Both the position numbers and the translations under genes were made by a program. The notes beneath the pieces are model-generated. The model saw nothing but the letters and a program-made list of their open reading frames with translations. It ran no database searches and was not told the origin of the DNA. DNA of 17,841 nucleotides from Kiritimatiellales bacterium (GTDB lineage: Bacteria > Verrucomicrobiota > Kiritimatiellia > Kiritimatiellales > Pontiellaceae), in assembly GCA_030630445.1 (NCBI GenBank), contig DAOVNC010000017.1:1-17841 (forward strand). Reading direction: 5' to 3'. Each line of letters begins with the position of its first letter. Positions within the stretch are counted from its first letter, which is position 1. Below, piece after piece: positions 14,679-17,841 of this stretch.

Positions 14679-14770
14679 CAACTTTTAAGCCCAATCTGGG
14701 TCTGATGGATAAAGTCGCCGCCGTGGGCCGCCGGAACGTCCGTCGTCGAACACAAAACCACCGGATATGC

Positions 14771-17764
14771 ATGATGAAAAAGACGATAAAATCCACAACA
14801 ACTATTTTGGCCGCGATGGCGCTTACGCTCCTCTGCTCGCAGGCGGGAGAGATCTCGGGATCAATTCCCAATCCGCTCACAACCACCTACACCGTTGGAA
14901 GTGGGAGCCATTTCCAGCCAACATCCCTGACGCTGGACATTAACAGCGGCGGAACATTGGAAATCACGAACCCAACCTATGAAACGATTTTTCAGCAGAA
15001 CGCTGCAGGAACCACGACGGTCAATATTAATTCCAGCGGCACCATGGACTTTTCAGGAGCCAGCGGAAACGGAGCACGCCTATTTCTTGGAAATGCCCGC
15101 TCCGATGCAATTGGCATCATCAACCTAAATGGCGGCATATTCGACGGCTCGGGCCTGACGACCGAGATTGTTTTTGGCCGCGATGGCGCACACGGTGAAT
15201 TCAATATTAGCGCAGGCACCGCAACCTTTGGAACTACTCCCGATTTCCAAAATGGCTCCATCGACTTTACAGCGGGTAGCACTGGAATATTGAGGGTCAG
15301 CAGCGGAAGTCAGGCCTACTACGAGGGTCTTTTTACCGAAGGAAACCTAACCCACGACGGTAGTCATGCGGGGAATTTTTCCGATCACTTCCACACGAGC
15401 GGCGAATATGTGGCATTGATCGGCGTCGTGCTTCCCGAGCCTCCTCCGCCTCCAGCACCGGAAGGCCCGCTGGCGCTTTGGTATCTGGCGCCTGCCACGG
15501 ACTGGGAAACCCAGGCACTTCCGTTTGGCAACGGCCGAATCGGCGGTATGGTTTTTGGAGGCGTGGAACAGGAGCACATCCAGTTTAACGAAGACAGTCT
15601 GTGGAGCGGCGATGAATCCACGGAAGGCACCGGAACCTACCAGGCCTTGGGCGATCTCTACGTCAATCTGCCCGGACACACCAGTCCGACGAGCTATAAG
15701 CGCAAGCTGGACATTAGCGAGGCGGTTCACACCACCACCTACGAGGCCAACGGCACCGTCTTTACCCGTGAATATTTCGCCAGCTATTCCGCGCAGGCGA
15801 TGGTTATGCACTATGCCGCGGATCTGCCGGGGCAGTATACGGGAAGCATCGATCTCACCGATGCGCGCGGTGTCGTGCCGACGGTTTCCGGCAACAAGAT
15901 CACCTTTACCGGGACGCTGAGCAACGGGTTGGTCTACGAAAGCCAGTTGATGGTGCTCAATGAAGGCGGTAGCCTTTCCATCAATGGTGCCAGCATCGAT
16001 TTCACCGGCTGCGACAGCCTGACGCTACTGCTGGTGGCCGATACCGACTATCTTGCCGACTCCACCGCCGGCTGGCGTGGCCCGCATCCCGCCGCCGCAC
16101 TGAATGCACAGCTCATCGCCGCATCGGCGAAGACCTATGCCTCCCTGCGTAGCGAACACATCGCGGAGTACAAGGAAATGTTCGACCGCTGCGTTCTCGA
16201 CATCGGAGAAGGGCCAACCGATTGGGAAATCACGCCGACCGACGTTCGTCTGTCGAACTATAAAAGCGGCACCGACGACCCCGGCTTCGAGAACCTCGTA
16301 TTCCAGTATGGGCGCTATCTGCTGATCAGTTCGTCGCGCCCCGGCAACGGTGCGCTGCCGGCCAACCTGCAAGGCTTGTGGGCCAACAGCTTGAACCCGC
16401 CATGGCGTTCGGACTACCATTCGAATATCAACATCCAGATGAACTACTGGCTTGCCGAACCAACCAACCTGTCGGAATGCCACCAGACTTTGGCGGACTA
16501 TTTTTCCAGTCTGCGCGATGTGCGCAAGCTGCGCACCCAGGAAAAATATGGTGCGGGAACCCGCGGATGGACCGTGCAGACGGAAAACGGCATCTACGGT
16601 GGTAGCAGCTGGAAATGGAACCCACCCGGTAGCGCTTGGTATTGCCAGCACATGTGGGAACACTATGCCTTCAGTCTCGATCAGGACTACCTGCTCAACC
16701 AAGCCTATCCCATGCTGAAGGAGGTCGCCGAATTCTGGTGCGACCGACTTGTGATCAACAGCGCAACCGGCCTGCTCGTTTCGCCGGATAGCTGGTCGCC
16801 CGAGCAGGGTCCGGACGGCACGGCCGAGACGGATATTGCCTCCTACGACCAGGAGATTGTCTGGGATCTGTTCAACAACTACATCGAGGCCTCCGAGATT
16901 CTTGGAATCGATGCCGCGTTCCGAGCGGACGTCACAGCCAAGCGTGACCAGTTGCTGATGCCCGAGGTCGGCAGCTGGGGACAGCTAATGGAATGGACGC
17001 CTGAGATTTCAACGGACAATCCCGACAACCACCATCGCCATGTCTCGCATCTGTTTGCCCTGCATCCTGGACGACAGATTTCACCGTTCACCAATCCTGT
17101 GCTGACCGATGCCGCCCGTGTTTCACTGACGGCCCGCGGCGATGGCGGCACCGGCTGGAGCAAGGCGTGGAAGATCAACTTCTGGGCACGCCTGCACGAC
17201 GGCGCCCGCGCTCACACGCTGCTCAGTGAACATTTGAAGAACAACTTTTACGCCAATCTCTACGATACCCACCCGCCGTTCCAGATCGACGGAAACTTTG
17301 GCTACACGGCCGGGGTTGCGGAAATGCTATTGCAGTCGCACGACGGGGCACTACACCTGCTGCCCGCCCTGCCGGCGGCATGGCCCGAAGGATCGGTCAG
17401 CGGGCTGCGCGCTCGCGGCGGGTTCGAGGTTGACATGGCTTGGTCCAACTCGGTGCTCACCGAGGTTTCGATCCGTTCGGACGCCGGGGAATCATTCAAG
17501 GTACGTTCGCCGGTTCCGCTCAAGGCAGTGCCGCAATGGAGTATCGATACCGTCGGATCCGTTACGACCGTCAGCGTGGACTTGGACTTTTCCGCCGAGG
17601 CTGCTGCGCCGGGTGAATGGTTTATTCCGGCCAACGACCCGGATGGCGACATTACGATGGACACCAGCACAAATCTGATCGACTGGGCCGAAACGGATGC
17701 CTTTACCTATACATCAGATGATCTGAAACGGTTCTTCCGGTTGAAGAAAAACGCGACCCCGTAG
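14771..17764 (+). CDS. Exported glycoside hydrolase family 95 enzyme (alpha-L-fucosidase/galactosidase family) with N-terminal beta-repeat module
   Basis: 997 residues. I start at ATG 14771 (or 14774) because a signal peptide follows (cleavage near SQA/GE at 25/26); no SD is visible. Residues 26-220 are the shared module; LPEP at 221-224 and a proline linker follow; then a full GH95 catalytic part about 235-930: ALPFGNGRIGGMVFGGVEQE and FNEDSLWSGDE open it. Residues matching the known catalytic set of bifidobacterial AfcA are present: Asn552 and Asn554 in NINIQMNYW, Glu678 in SPEQGP, Asp840 in QIDGNFGYTAG; HRHVSHLFALHPG is also conserved. The tail (about 950-990) has STNLIDW...FFRL, like the end of the Ig-domain protein. 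GH95 enzymes remove alpha-1,2-L-fucose or L-galactose from glycans; the real substrate here is unknown. The preceding terminator means it likely has its own promoter. Confidence 0.92.
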   Translation: MMKKTIKSTTTILAAMALTLLCSQAGEISGSIPNPLTTTYTVGSGSHFQPTSLTLDINSGGTLEITNPTYETIFQQNAAGTTTVNINSSGTMDFSGASGNGARLFLGNARSDAIGIINLNGGIFDGSGLTTEIVFGRDGAHGEFNISAGTATFGTTPDFQNGSIDFTAGSTGILRVSSGSQAYYEGLFTEGNLTHDGSHAGNFSDHFHTSGEYVALIGVVLPEPPPPPAPEGPLALWYLAPATDWETQALPFGNGRIGGMVFGGVEQEHIQFNEDSLWSGDESTEGTGTYQALGDLYVNLPGHTSPTSYKRKLDISEAVHTTTYEANGTVFTREYFASYSAQAMVMHYAADLPGQYTGSIDLTDARGVVPTVSGNKITFTGTLSNGLVYESQLMVLNEGGSLSINGASIDFTGCDSLTLLLVADTDYLADSTAGWRGPHPAAALNAQLIAASAKTYASLRSEHIAEYKEMFDRCVLDIGEGPTDWEITPTDVRLSNYKSGTDDPGFENLVFQYGRYLLISSSRPGNGALPANLQGLWANSLNPPWRSDYHSNINIQMNYWLAEPTNLSECHQTLADYFSSLRDVRKLRTQEKYGAGTRGWTVQTENGIYGGSSWKWNPPGSAWYCQHMWEHYAFSLDQDYLLNQAYPMLKEVAEFWCDRLVINSATGLLVSPDSWSPEQGPDGTAETDIASYDQEIVWDLFNNYIEASEILGIDAAFRADVTAKRDQLLMPEVGSWGQLMEWTPEISTDNPDNHHRHVSHLFALHPGRQISPFTNPVLTDAARVSLTARGDGGTGWSKAWKINFWARLHDGARAHTLLSEHLKNNFYANLYDTHPPFQIDGNFGYTAGVAEMLLQSHDGALHLLPALPAAWPEGSVSGLRARGGFEVDMAWSNSVLTEVSIRSDAGESFKVRSPVPLKAVPQWSIDTVGSVTTVSVDLDFSAEAAAPGEWFIPANDPDGDITMDTSTNLIDWAETDAFTYTSDDLKRFFRLKKNATP

Positions 17765-17775
17765 ATATACAAAGC

Positions 17776-17804
17776 GCATTGAGCAAGTCCCGCTCGCCCA
17801 ATGC
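17776..17804. terminator. Possible hairpin after the GH95 gene
   Basis: GCATT plus GAGC (17776-17784) pair with GCTC and AATGC (17792-17795 and 17800-17804), with a 4-nt bulge. No T-run follows. It is weak evidence for termination between the GH95 gene and whatever lies beyond the window. Confidence 0.3.
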
Positions 17805-17841
17805 CCGCAGTATCCCGAAAGGCTAGTCCACCAGCACGTGC

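Noticed and set aside
14834..14842. Lipoprotein signal (LTLLC) in the GH95 protein
   Set aside because: The residue before Cys22 is Leu, not Gly, Ala or Ser, so the lipobox is poor; SQA/GE fits an ordinary signal peptidase site.
11621..17764. Type V autotransporters
   Set aside because: The beta-repeat parts resemble autotransporter passenger repeats, but no C-terminal beta-barrel domain is present in any of the proteins.
17823..17841. Possible 3' end of a minus-strand gene (reads HVLVD then stop)
   Set aside because: Only five codons are visible, too few to support a gene call.

Overview
The window looks like a chromosomal stretch from a PVC-group bacterium, most likely Kiritimatiellota (Pontiella-like). 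This is an inference from three things: a bacterial A/V-type ATPase operon in the order A-B-D-I-K (as in chlamydiae and spirochaetes), a PEP-CTERM exported protein, and large multidomain exported proteins next to a fucosidase-family enzyme. No rRNA, tRNA, transposase or CRISPR array is visible.

Left part (1-4760): the 3' end of V-type ATPase subunit A, then complete subunits B, D, I and K, closed by a strong intrinsic terminator. Subunit K carries the residue set that binds Na+ in the Enterococcus hirae enzyme, so the pump may be Na+-coupled. An inverted array of 10-nt repeats sits between D and I.

Middle part (4760-7800): a long imperfect hairpin, a minus-strand gene for a small rubredoxin-like protein with an unusual CxC knuckle, a 534-nt gene-free stretch rich in repeats and dyads, a Nif3-family metal protein, and purM (purine synthesis). 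Between the last two lie two opposed arrays of 7-nt repeats (GTTANNN x4, then TAACNNN x7) ending at the purM ribosome site. purM ends in a terminator.

Right part (7800-17841): an accessory, probably glycan-related locus. It holds an unusual sensor histidine kinase, its LuxR-type response regulator (start codon one base after the kinase stop), a secreted protein with Ig-like domains, a small PEP-CTERM protein, and a GH95-family glycoside hydrolase. The kinase, the Ig-like protein and the GH95 enzyme begin with the same ~200-residue Gly/Thr/Asn-rich beta-repeat module after the signal peptide, and the PEP-CTERM protein carries the second half of it. In the kinase and GH95 proteins the module ends in LPEP exactly where the PEP-CTERM protein has its IPEP sorting motif, as if the enzyme and the sensor were fused onto a former sorting-tag protein. 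The kinase also has two discoidin-like regions and a G10 homopolymer that could act as a phase-variation switch. My working model (inference) is a surface polysaccharide-sensing system in which sensor, secreted binding proteins and enzyme share one targeting or binding module.
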